A DNA stretch of 64,000 nucleotides, from the NCBI RefSeq assembly GCF_047663525.1, contig NC_092617.1, forward strand, positions 4,096,501 through 4,160,500, written 5' to 3'. The translations under genes and the position numbers were made by a program. This DNA comes from Anas platyrhynchos. Its lineage: Eukaryota; Chordata; Aves; Anseriformes; Anatidae. The notes beneath the pieces were generated by a model, which worked only from the letters and a program-made list of their open reading frames with translations, was not told the DNA's origin and made no database searches. Every line of letters begins with the position of its first letter. Positions within the stretch are counted from its first letter, which is position 1. Shown piece by piece: positions 1 through 8,913 of this stretch.

Positions 1-139
1 CTTAACATCCTGCCTGTTAATTAATTTATATACTTTGACCAAATCATCTAATCTACCCATTGTACTAGTCTTCCATTGTAAATAAAGATAATAAAGAAGC
101 TATCAGAAATGAACTGATCTCAGTATCCCTCTCTTCCCA
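1..139 (+). other. 3' UTR tail of an OR gene lying left of the window, with poly(A) signal
   Basis: AT-rich sequence ending in AATAAA at 81-86 and again at 90-95 (AATAAAGAAG). The same AATAAAGAAG signal lies directly before the 3-prime element at 2430 and 58444, and inverted at 17669 and 62640. This makes the stretch the tail of an OR transcript whose coding exon is outside the window. Nothing coding is visible. Confidence 0.5.
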
Positions 140-336
140 TTGTCTCTGGAGCTTGGAGTGCAGCGCCAGCACGCAGGAGGGGCTCAGGACCAAAAGCCCA
201 GCTGCCACATGCAGGAGCAGCCCCGGTGGTCCTCGGGGCTGCCCCTCACTGCCTGCTGGGCTCTGTCTCTCTGCTGCCTTTGGGTCGGGGCTGCTGCTTC
301 CCTGGAGCCATGGCCATGGCCAGCAGCAGGACGTGG
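140..336 (+). repeat. OR module '3-prime element', copy 1
   Basis: About 200 bp that recurs downstream of OR genes here (27165-27390 and 58455-58690 on plus, 33531-33740 on minus, partial copies at 2460, 17555 and 52450). It runs from a segment beginning CTCTGGAGCT to one ending GCCAGCAGCAGGACGTGG. Overlapping short open frames on both strands are a by-product of its GC content. It probably belongs to the 3' end of the OR transcription unit or lies just beyond it. Confidence 0.6.
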
Positions 337-395
337 ACTTGTAGGGAGTGTAATCTTAGCATAACATAAATGGTATGGAATAAGGGGTGGATATA

Positions 396-844
396 TGTCC
401 TGGTTTCAATTAGGACAGAGTTAATTTTCCTCCTACGAGCTGCTAGGGTGCTATGTTTTGGCTTAGGATGAGAAGAGTGTTGATGACATGCTGATGTTTT
501 ACTTGTTGCAGAGCAGTGCTTATACCAAGCCAAGGAAATTTCAGCTTCTTACTCTGTCCTGCCAGAATGCAGGCTGGGGGTGCAGTGGGAGCTGGGAAGG
601 GACAGAGCCAGGAGTGTTGACCCAAACTGGCCAAAGGGGTATTCCATACCTTCTGACATCATGCTGAACAATATATAGGGGTGGCTAGATGGGGTGGGTG
701 GGCCAGGCTGCTCGGGGTTAGGCTGGGCATCGGTCAGCGGGTGGTGAGCAATTGCATTGTGCATCATTTGTTCCACACACGTTATTAGTAGTACTGTTAT
801 CATCATTATTGTTATTATTATTGATTATTATTATTATTATTATT

Positions 845-875
<31 letters not shown>

Positions 876-1064
876 CTGTTGTTGTTGTTGTTGTTATTAT
901 TATTATTATTGTTATTATTATTATTATTATTTTCCCATCTTACTAAACTGTCTTTATCTCAACTCACAGGCTTCATTTTCCTGTTTCTCTCCCCCATCCC
1001 AGAGAGGGTGGGGGCAGCAAGCAGCTGTGTGGTGTTTAGCTGCCAGCTGGGCTAAACCATATCA
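396..1064 (+). mobile_element. ERV-L-like LTR
   Basis: A 669-bp LTR that starts TGTCCTGGTT and ends ACCATATCA, so the TG...CA ends are kept. A TATA-like box ATATATA lies at 671-677. Internal gag-like sequence of the ERV-L type follows directly on the same strand. The first 130 bp recur inverted at 40470-40602, which supports the outer boundary. It carries a long TTA/TTG trinucleotide tract in its second half. Only this one LTR of the element is present; the 3' partner is missing. Confidence 0.75.
806..931 (+). repeat. (TTA)n/(TTG)n microsatellite inside the LTR
   Basis: An ATT-rich trinucleotide run, then a TTG run, then ATT again, all within the LTR. It explains the poly-Leu, poly-Ile and poly-Cys translations seen in the three frames. 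Confidence 0.9.
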
Positions 1065-1156
1065 GTCGTCTTGGCGCTCATAGGGTTGAGATAATGACAG
1101 ATCTGACCAGAGTGTGTTGAACTAAAATTGGTAAAAGTGTTAGACCTGATTAATAG

Positions 1157-2102
1157 TTGCTAGTCACAATACTGATTGCTTTAATCTCAAGTCTGCTGCA
1201 CTTGTTTTCCAAACTGAGTATTATAGCACGTTACTTTCTGTATGTGCTCCCTGCCATGCTGTTTATCCTTTCCGGGCCCTGGTTTAAGATCGATATGGTA
1301 TTGTGCGGTGTAACAGTGGCTTATGATATGATGAAATTTCTGGTCCTGACCGTAACCTGGTATTTGTACTCAGCACTGTCATCAACTCGATACTTTGGAA
1401 ACCATATCTTGGAAACTATTAGCAATTACACCTATTGCCTTTTTTTTTTTTGTCAGGGAGCCAATCTGTGGAGGGGAAAGAAGGAGACATTTTTTCTTAC
1501 TCATTCAACCTTCCTTTCTCCTTCACCTCCCTCTTATCCTCCGAGCTTGGTACGATAGTTCTCCAAGATGTTGAATATCCTTGGAACACTCAGACAAGCA
1601 TGTTCTTGTTGTTATGTCTCCTGAATGTGCTTCAGGTTTTGTTTAAGGTTAAACAAACACTTAGGAATTTTATCCAGAGATCTGTCCTGAGGCGGGACAC
1701 TTGTGAGTGCCAGGGAGTGTGGGAGGATACGGGCAGGTTTCTAGAGCAGTGAGCACCTCCAGTGTTTTGGAAATTCTCCCCTGAACAACTGCAAAATCCT
1801 AAAAAATGGGTAGAATGCTTGAAAAAAGGGTGTCATGACTCTGGCAGTTCCAAAGTGACACAAATCACTGGAGTGTGCTGGGGTCTGGCCCATGCCTATC
1901 GAGCTGCAGCTGATACTACTACCAACTTAGTGACAGACCCTGCAGCCACTCCAAGTCCTGTGACAGACCCAACGGCCACTCCGACCACTATGATGGACCC
2001 TGCAGCCGCTCCAGCTCCTGCTCCTGCAGCTGCTCTGGCTCCTGTGGCTGGGTCAGAGAAAGGAGCTGCAGCAGTGCAAGTAGCCCCTGCAGAGAATATT
2101 CC
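1157..2102 (+). pseudogene. ERV-L-like gag, N-terminal half, broken
   Basis: Translations in two or three frames (1157-1558, 1435-1752, 1762-2102) match the gag region read on the minus strand at 13254-14228. Shared parts include the ISNYTYC segment, the FSPEQLQNPKKW / FTPEQWQNPQKL segment, the CHDSGSSKVTQI segment and an Ala/Pro-rich tail with PAATPSPVTDP. A poly-T tract near 1440 and a stop before 1762 split the frame. The sequence stops abruptly at about 2102, just after a VAPAENIP segment, where OR sequence takes over. Gag would form the capsid; this copy cannot make a whole protein. Confidence 0.7.
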
Positions 2103-2225
2103 ATGTCAGTTCTGTACATGGTGGTGCCTATAGCACTGAACCCCCTCATCTACAGAATGAGGAATCAGGAGCTCAAGGAAGCCTTGTGGAAACTCTTTGG
2201 ACACATGCTACTTTGGCACCAATAA
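2103..2225 (+). pseudogene. OR C-terminal fragment (TM7 and tail)
   Basis: One open frame reads through the TM7 motif (LNPLIY) and the helix-8 segment RMRNQELKEALWKLF to a TAA at 2223-2225. This matches the ends of the intact OR genes here. Everything upstream of TM7 is replaced by ERV-L gag, with the junction near 2102. An AT-rich OR-type 3' UTR follows. Confidence 0.8.
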
Positions 2226-2459
2226 TGTGCCTATAAAATGAACAGGACAGACAGGTTTTCTGAAAAACATCTTCATAAAACAGCTTGTAATTCTTCTATT
2301 ATTTTTAAAATTATTTCTTAAACTTGTCATTTTGACTGAATTCTACTTGTGTCATCCTGCCGATTAATTATTATCTGTCACCCAAGTATTTAATATACCT
2401 ACAGAACTGGGTTCTCTGTAGATAAATAGAATAAAGAAGCTGTGAACTTTGTGGGTGTC
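2226..2459 (+). other. OR-type 3' UTR with poly(A) signal
   Basis: AT-rich 3' flank of the truncated OR. AATAAAGAAG lies at 2430-2439 in the same place as in intact modules. No coding potential is seen. Confidence 0.5.
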
Positions 2460-2521
2460 AGCTGCCGCCTCTTCCCGTCTCCTCTAGATTTAGGGGAGCA
2501 GCCCCAGCACACAGGAGGGGC
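2460..2521 (+). repeat. OR module 3-prime element, 5' part only
   Basis: The first 60 bp of the element are recognisable (GGGGAGCAGCCCCAGCACAC and neighbours). It is cut at 2521/2522, where retroviral env sequence begins on the opposite strand. Confidence 0.6.
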
Positions 2522-4040
2522 TTACCACCCCAGTATGATCTGCATATACACAACATTCTTCACATAGAGCTGCACACAGTCCTCTTTGTTGTAAGAAAAT
2601 CAAATGCAACCCTCTATGGTTTTGGAGTACCACTTCGGATAATGACCTAACCAATTTTTCCAGAGCTGTTACTGATTGCTCTATACGGCCCAGATCCTCG
2701 TCTACGGCAATTAGAAAAGTAAATTCCTGGCTTTGTTTTATCAGGGAAGCAATTCCAGTTGAACCTGCAGCCCCGAGGGCCATTAAAGTGGCTAAGGTGA
2801 TGGCCGTAATAGGCTCCCTCTTTACCAGATGGTATTCAGCCACTGTGTGATGGGTATACATATACTCTTCAGTGTGGTATAGAATCCTTGGTCTAATGAC
2901 CACCTGTACACAAAAATCATGAGATGTGCTAAACAATTTTAAAGATAGGCAAGGAGTGACTCCCAACGATGAACATACCCACCTAGTGTTATTTGCAGGA
3001 ATTAACCATTTGTGTGTTTGGCCCATTTTTTTCAGTGGCATGGCACAGATCATTTTTATCTCTTGGAACTGTGCCAATACATCTACCTTTTCCCGTAACT
3101 TGAGTCAAAGTTATCCTGATTTCCTGACCCCAACTGTACTTGGAAGGATTTGACTCATTTGAATATTCAGACCTCCCCATATCTCCTATGGCTATATGGG
3201 GGCTTAACACTTACACATAGCCAGCACCCTTCAGTTATCTCAGGATTAGTTTGATTTAGTACCTGGAAACTAGCATTTATAACTTTCCACATACTACTCT
3301 CGGGTACAACCCCTTTCTTTCTTTTTTTTTTTTTCAATGCTTGGAAGCAGTGTGGGAAAGGATAACTCTGTCGACTTATTAGAAAACACTGTAGTAGGTT
3401 GGGCAGTCCCAGGTATCTTTACAGTCTGGACAACCAAACCTTCCCCTAATAACTCTTTATTAGGCCTGACTACCTTGGAAGTCCCGGGTTTTTCCTTCTT
3501 TATTAGTATGAGTCCTCCCCTGTCAGTTCCAGGTTCTGTATACCTTATTCCCCACACTCTTCCCATGTTCCACCCTCTATCCGTGGGTTGGGTAACATTT
3601 AAAAAGAGATATTTACAGTTTCCACGTCCTCCCCACCCTTGCGGTGGAATGCACCCATATGGACCCCATTGGACCCTTAGGTATTTATCTCTACTGTATC
3701 CCAGTATCCAACTAGGGGCTATAGTCTCACAACCCCAATAGCTGCAGTAATATTGATTAGGGGAGTTGCAGTACCCCTTTCCAGGATTCGAACTCGGGCA
3801 CATATAAAATCCCATATATTCCCAGCATCGGGGCCTTGGGATCAGCTGACATAGTGTAGAAGTAAAGTTTGCCCCCCCCCCCGATGTTATCTGGGTTACA
3901 ATAACCTGTTGATCTTTGAACCAACTTAAAGTCCATTTAAAAGGTTGGTGGGGGTGGTGTTGAGTCGCTATGCAGGATGAAATCACTGCGAGAACCCCCA
4001 AATACCGATAGGAATGGCTGAGGCCCATTTCTTTCCCCAC
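2522..4040 (-). pseudogene. Retroviral env remnant (SU and partial TM)
   Basis: The SU part (4040-3294) opens with a hydrophobic leader and contains the QPFKWTLSWF segment and a Cys/Trp-rich region typical of gammaretroviral surface subunits. The TM part (3077-2522) shows a hydrophobic fusion-peptide-like stretch (ALGAAGSTGIASL), a heptad helix, the conserved QNHRGL region and a CX6CC motif (CAALCEECC). Env would mediate cell entry. Here the frame is broken near a long T tract (about 3330-3343), with a C tract near 3875. The sequence ends right after CX6CC, so the membrane-spanning segment and tail are absent. Confidence 0.8.
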
Positions 4041-4353
4041 TTATTCACTCCTCTGCCTCACTCGTCAGTTGGGTTGCAGCCAACTATGAGGTTGGCAGCA
4101 GTAGTGTTCTTCAGGGGAGAGCCTCTACCTTAACCCACGGTACCTATTGAGTTCGTTGCAATGTGAGCTTCAGGTCTTTGTTTCCTGGAGCGATCTCCCA
4201 CTTCTTGTCACAGATGGGTCCTTTAACACGGATGGCATGTGTCCATCCTTTCTCTGCAGTCCGGACGACTGTTTCTGTAGTAAGCAAAATAACATAGGGG
4301 TCTTTCCCAACGTGGTGTTAAAAAAAAAAAAAAAGTCTCTTTCCAAGCCATAA
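4041..4353 (-). other. pol-env junction of the provirus, no intact frame
   Basis: Stretch between the integrase and env remnants, expected to hold the pol 3' end and env leader. It contains a 14-bp A tract at 4320-4333. No convincing reading frame was found. Confidence 0.4.
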
Positions 4354-4830
4354 TTAGAATTGAGGGTGATCAAGTGGCACGTCCAAGTCATAGGGCATAC
4401 CATATAGCATTTCAAAAGGAGAAATTCCTACCTCAGTTCTGGGCTGCGTCCATATGTTTAACAGTGCAAGGGGTAAGCATTTTACCCAAGAAGCCTTAGT
4501 TTCCAGCATAAGTTTTGTTAGTTGTTTCTTAATTTCACCATTCATTCGCTCTACCTTTCCAGAAGAGGAGGGGTGCCAGGGGCTGTGAAAATCCCACTCA
4601 ATCTCTAAGGCCTGCATTAATCCTTGCAGTAAAGCTTTACACCCATTCAGTCACGTGGTCAATTAGGACAAACAAGTAACTCAGTAAAGTCTGCCTGTAT
4701 ACTTTGGAAAGGTCAAAGCCCTGGCTCCCGTCCCCCTCTAGATAGGTTACAGAAGACCTTTTTATTTACCCTTTGACATATAGTAGTACATCCTCTGCAT
4801 GTGTGCTTCCCTAAGTATATATTCCTACAC
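4354..4830 (-). pseudogene. Retroviral integrase remnant
   Basis: The open part (4617-4354) carries the catalytic Glu region SSGKVERMNGEIKKQL and the downstream PFEMLYG segment of gammaretroviral integrases. Further upstream on the same strand (about 4620-4830) a decayed DFTEL segment and a CxxC zinc-binding remnant can be followed through stops. Integrase would insert the provirus; this copy is dead. Confidence 0.7.
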
Positions 4831-4879
4831 AGACATGCTTTCTTAGAACAACATCACACATTGCTTGCACCTCCCAATG

Positions 4880-5190
4880 ATTCTTCTGATGTAAAACAGT
4901 TAATATTTGCCTCATTATCACTTTATTCAGCATTTCTCTCCCATCAGGGAGTATCGATTTTCCTTAAAATGATCCACATATTTGTAACATTAATACCTCC
5001 TTGGGAGGTTGTAATTGCTCCAAAATCTTTTTTAGAATTTACCCAAATAGATAGGTGGCCCTGTAAACCCCTGAGGTAAAATTGTCCACCTATATTGTTG
5101 CTTCCGCCCCCATTTCAGGGTCTTTCCAGTCAGAGGTGAATATACATGTATGTTTGCTCTCAGGGCCAGAGAGCATTCCATTAATAGGTT
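4880..5190 (-). pseudogene. Reverse transcriptase remnant
   Basis: A short minus-strand frame shows the RT palm segment RWTILPQGFTGPPIYLGKF. A degraded counterpart of the YVDD active-site region lies about 60 codons downstream, with the first aspartate context altered and stops around it. Only about 100 codons of RT survive. Confidence 0.6.
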
Positions 5191-5199
5191 TGATGGCAA

Positions 5200-5620
5200 G
5201 GTTCGGGGGGAGGGGTGTGAGGAGTGTGGGGGTGGGAAACTGCAGTGGCAGCCCCCATGAAAAAAAAAACAGAAACCTCCCAGTGGCAGATAAGGGACAA
5301 TTTCATCTGGCCCCAAAGGGGCCCACTGCTGCCCAGAGCCAAGCCATGAGCAATACAGTCCGTGCCTCTGTGAGAGCACATGCAGGAAAACAAACAAACA
5401 AAGAAACAAACAAAAACCTGCTGCTCAACAGCAGTTGGGAAAGGGAGAAACCCCCCCCCGCAGACACCAAAGTCAGTGCAGAAGGAGGGGGAGGAGGCAC
5501 TCCAGGCGCTGGAGCCAAAGCCCCCCTGCGGCTGCTGGAGAGGCCCCTGGTGGAGCAGGTGGTTCCCCCATCCCAACCCCCTCCCCGATGCTTGGGAAAC
5601 TGAACAAACACCACAGCAAA
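5200..5620 (+). mobile_element. Fragment of a second LTR family inside the provirus
   Basis: The reverse complement of about 5240-5600 resembles the solo LTR at 48489-49538. Both share a GCTCTCACAGAGGC segment followed by a TTGCTCA..GGC..TGG..AGCAGT block and a segment around GGAGCACCTCCTCCCCCTCCTTCT. The copy is truncated at both ends and has C and A homopolymer runs. It probably entered after the provirus did. The long overlapping frames here are not genes. Confidence 0.5.
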
Positions 5621-6427
5621 TATGCAAATATACCAAAACTTCTAGACTGTTACTTAGATAATGCCTACATCACCTTTCCCTGCTCATTCAACTTCGAATA
5701 CCTTTAACACTTTCAACAAGCCTTTTAACACTTCCTTTATCTTTCTCTAGCCTTTACTTTTCTAATGCCGACATCAAAGGCTCAGTCAGGGACCAACTTA
5801 ATTCCGTACCTTTTCCCTCCAAGATGCTGAAACAACGTCAATATACAACATTTCATCCTGTTTTCCTTCTTTCCACAAAAACAACATTGACTGTAATAAG
5901 GTGTTATAATTAGTAGTTCTGTTTAGGGGCCACTCCGCTCCATCCTCTAGTTTATAAAGTGGCCACCACTGATTACAATATTTGATAAGGGTTCTTTTAC
6001 TCTCTGTACCCTCTCACCCCACTATATCCCTTCAATGTGTTAGTATACATCCTAGGAGGCTTTTCCTCGGGATTTCTTTGCTCTGAACTTTTCCTATTGT
6101 AATCTACAGTGGTTAATATTCCACGGTTTTCCTAGAAGCTCTTTACTAGTCAATCCCAATCCCTCCAAAATCCACAATATACGGATAAACAAGTAAAATC
6201 AGACCACTGTAAATTAACTGCCTGTAGACAATTACACTGAGGACATTTAAACCTGATGAGCTGATAATATGCCTGGGCAAATTTTGTTCCCTTAGACATA
6301 CACCTCAATGGCAGTTCTTATATTTACATATTTACATATTAACATATGTATAAAAGAACACTTTAACAAAAACGCCTGGGCTTTTATATATACAATATAC
6401 AATGTACAGTTATTATTCCAGTTAGAA
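5621..6427. other. AT-rich stretch, unassigned
   Basis: Lies where gag capsid, nucleocapsid and protease should be. On the minus strand a short Cys-rich reading near 6180-6290 (CPQCNCLQ) is suggestive but has no CCHC knuckle spacing. I see no gene. Confidence 0.4.
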
Positions 6428-7058
6428 TTATTCCTCAGCAGCTGCAAACATTATGCCAGTTGCCATTAAAGCTCGCTTACCCTCCTCCTGTCTCTTTCTT
6501 AAAATCTCGGACATCCCTGGAGTTAATGGGGATGGCCACATATTCCTAGTCACTGGTCCCTGAGTGCTAGAATCAGAGTTGTTATTGGCATCTCCCTGGG
6601 GTTGCAGATTAAGAAGCCCGGGAGTTGGAGGGGCTGCAGGTGGGGGTGGTGGAATATAGGGGGGCAGTGGGGCTGGGATCTCTAATTCTCGTTTTTTTCT
6701 TGCACCTCCCATCCCCTCCTTTTTCTTTTAGAGGATATAAATTGGCTCGAGTTTCCGGGCTGATTCACAAACGTGCATATTCATTTTCTTCCAAACTAAA
6801 AGGTTCCTCTGAGTTTACACAAATATTTAGGCCTGACAAACCCAATCTTCAAAAGACCCAAATACGGGCCAGTAAAGGTGGTCTCCTCGGATCTGTTTAC
6901 CACCCCAAACTTCAACACAATAATGTATCATTTTTACTTTATTCCTTCCCCTCCTAAAAGGGGAATCCTGTCAATTTTTAATCATTAATCCCGGATAACC
7001 TAACATCAGATGTTACCCCACCCATGGGACCAGAAGGCTTACTCTTCTTCTGTCCCAT
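6428..7058 (-). pseudogene. Retroviral gag remnant (matrix and Pro-rich p12)
   Basis: Starts MGQKKSK at 7058, a myristoylation-type Gag N-terminus 360 bases downstream of the primer-binding site. The frame stops at 6978 after a shift. In other frames the matrix continues (a YWPVFGSFEDW segment) into a Pro-rich stretch at 6712-6600 with LPPYIPPPP, a PPxY-like late-domain context. Capsid is not found. The protein would direct assembly at the membrane; here it is shifted and truncated. Confidence 0.7.
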
Positions 7059-7420
7059 CTTCTGGAACACCTTCACACACACACACATGAATTGCTTCCC
7101 CCTTTTTGTGGCCCAGTCCCTCGCGGGATATGAGAACCGCACTATTGAGGGGTCCACACTCACTTCATCCGCAATTGGACGTCTCTGTTGTGTTCCAGGA
7201 TACCCAACACCAACTGAACGGATCACCGGCCTATACTTACCCACCCCGTTGGTCTTCGTTCGGGCTTCATGCACAAAGGTTGCCTGGGGTTTACCGGTTT
7301 TATTTGCTTGTGTCTAATTTTGGGTTCGTCGGTGAAGGATCTGAATAAAAGTAGTCCTAGCGAAGGCCGCTGATAACAGCAAGGCACCCCCTCCGAAGGT
7401 CTTTCAACCAGGTTGCCTTC

Positions 7421-7438
7421 ATCCGAGTCACGGCACCA
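7421..7438 (-). promoter_or_regulatory. Primer-binding site, tRNA-His type
   Basis: Minus strand reads TGGTGCCGTGACTCGGAT, three bases inside the LTR end. This is the 18-base complement of the 3' end of vertebrate tRNA-His, the same primer class as in HERV-H. Confidence 0.85.
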
Positions 7439-7441
7439 AAT

Positions 7442-7932
7442 TGTTATAAGTTAGACCACACAATTTACTGGTCTATTGAAATTATTTTATTAATCAAGTA
7501 AACAGACACAAGCAAAACAGCGCTGGGCAGCTGGGGAGTCTCTGCTCCACCATGGCACGCAACTTCCCCTTTCCAGTGTTGCTGTTTTACAGCATTGAAG
7601 TTCCGGCTTGTCGAGACCTGTCGCCTTGTCGAGACCTGTCGCCTTGTCGACTTGTCGAGACTTGTTCTGAGGATGCGCAGACTGTTGTTGGGGTTCATTA
7701 TTCTTCCTCCAGTGATCACGCGTTGTGCTTGTGTTCAGGTGGGGGCAAAACAAGATGTCTTGCGGTGGATGGGTAGTATCTTACAGAATCTTTGTTTTAA
7801 CAAGGATGTTTACCCAACCCCCCTTCCCCATTTGTCCCCATGTTACAATGCCGTGAGTTGTGAAACCTTGTCTCCTCGGTAGATTCTTTAAATTCTCAAG
7901 GACAATGAACAAACCCCTACTAATTTATCACA
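7442..7932 (-). mobile_element. 5' LTR of the gammaretrovirus-like provirus
   Basis: 491 bp on the minus strand, opening TGTGATAA and closing TTATAACA, so the ends form imperfect inverted repeats with TG...CA. AATAAA for polyadenylation lies near the U5 side (plus-strand TTTATT about 7485-7492). Three short tandem copies built on CTTGTCGAGACCTGTCGC lie at 7609-7670, as is common in U3/R. The outer end abuts the LCR at 7933. Confidence 0.8.
7609..7670 (+). repeat. 18-bp tandem repeat within the LTR
   Basis: Two full copies and one shortened copy of TTGTCGAGACCTGTCGCC. The run adds CpG and TCGA sites to an otherwise ordinary LTR. Confidence 0.8.
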
Positions 7933-8165
7933 GGCACAAGGCTTGGCTGTGTCTAGCCAAGAAGCTGCGAGGCCAGCAGCAGGCCCCTGGCTTGGAAGCT
8001 GCTGCTGAGGTGACTTGTGTGTGGTTGGCTGACAGGCCGCAAGGAGCCTGCTGGGTTGGGATGCCTACTTCAGGAGTGGTTTCCACCCTGATGGAGCCTG
8101 CTTTGGTAGTAGGAAAGAGCAGGAGAAAAAAAAAAGGAAAAAAAAAAAGATACAAACCACCCTAA
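7933..8165 (-). repeat. LCR copy (inverted, truncated by the provirus LTR)
   Basis: Matches the LCR seen at 41580-42000 on the same strand and inverted at 21548, 30816, 48207 and 62222. It is cut at 7933 by the provirus LTR, and the missing half does not reappear beyond 2521. It ends in an A-rich run near 8125-8150. Confidence 0.7.
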
Positions 8166-8822
8166 GAGGTGGGCACTGGCCATGAGGAGGAAGAAATGTC
8201 CAGGGGAACAACTGGTCTTCCTGCTAGAGACTGAGGCAAAGAAGGCATTAAGTACCTCAGCCTTTACCTCATCTCTTGGCACCAGGTTTCCCCTCACATC
8301 CAATAATTTATGATGATTCTTAATCCTCTTTAAAGTATTTCTATAAGCAGTGTTTATTGTCTTTGATATGAATGGATTGATTAAGCTCCAGCTGGGCTTT
8401 GGCCCTTCTAACTTTGTCCTGCACAGCGCCATATCATTTAGGACACAGCTCCAAAGAAACTGACAGCATGCAAGAGAATGAACAACAGAAAAAGTAGAAT
8501 CTGGCAGTCTTCCACGCATTACCATTCTGTGACTGTGTTGCAGTTCCATTCAACTGGTTACTCCTGTATTATCCAAACGCTGGTTTAGTGGAGGACTAGC
8601 TAGTGTTAGGTCAGAGGTTGGACTTGATGATCTTGAGGTCTCTTCCAACTTAGACAATTCTGTGTGGTTCTGTGTGTGATTCTGTGTCCCCTGTACCTCC
8701 CAATGCTGCTGTCTTGTCAGAGACAGCACAATCACATGAAGGCTGAACTGTCTGCCTTCAGACAGGAACAGCTGACAGAACACAGCATCAGTGTGTTGGG
8801 AGCTTGAGAAACTACACAGTTG
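8166..8822 (+). repeat. OR upstream module, distal part (copy a)
   Basis: Collinear with 42010-42664. It contains a fossil CR1 ORF2 linker on the minus strand (about 8345-8200, with the EVKAEVLNAFFASV motif). It also holds a CR1 3' end on the plus strand (about 8560-8690, ending in repeated GATTCTGTG). The module stops at the words GAGAAACTACA, where ERV-L sequence begins. Confidence 0.7.
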
Positions 8823-8913
8823 CATCACCCACCAAGTGTATCCAGGTCCCTGAGCGAAAACAATTCCACGAATAGGTTTGCCTTTTCCTGAGGCAGGAGT
8901 AGCCCAGACTGTT

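Larger units (their letters stand above)
2522..7932 (-). mobile_element. Gammaretrovirus-like provirus, defective, 3' LTR missing
   Basis: On the minus strand, in order: 5' LTR (7442-7932), primer-binding site (7421-7438), gag matrix/p12 (7058-6428), an unassigned AT-rich stretch, pol remnants (RT about 5190-4880, integrase about 4830-4354) and env (4040-2522). Capsid, nucleocapsid, protease and most of RT are not recognisable. Env breaks off before the membrane anchor at 2522, directly against OR module sequence, so there is no 3' LTR. A fragment of another LTR family interrupts it at 5200-5620. The element is old and non-functional. Its class is inferred from the CX6CC Env, the MGQ gag start and the order of the remnants. 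Confidence 0.8.

Noticed and set aside
752-1055. Poly-Leu, poly-Ile and poly-Cys frames
   Set aside because: Translations of the trinucleotide repeat in the LTR.
6180-6290. A nucleocapsid zinc knuckle in the gamma-ERV
   Set aside because: Cys residues are present but not in CX2CX4HX4C spacing, and stops surround the segment.
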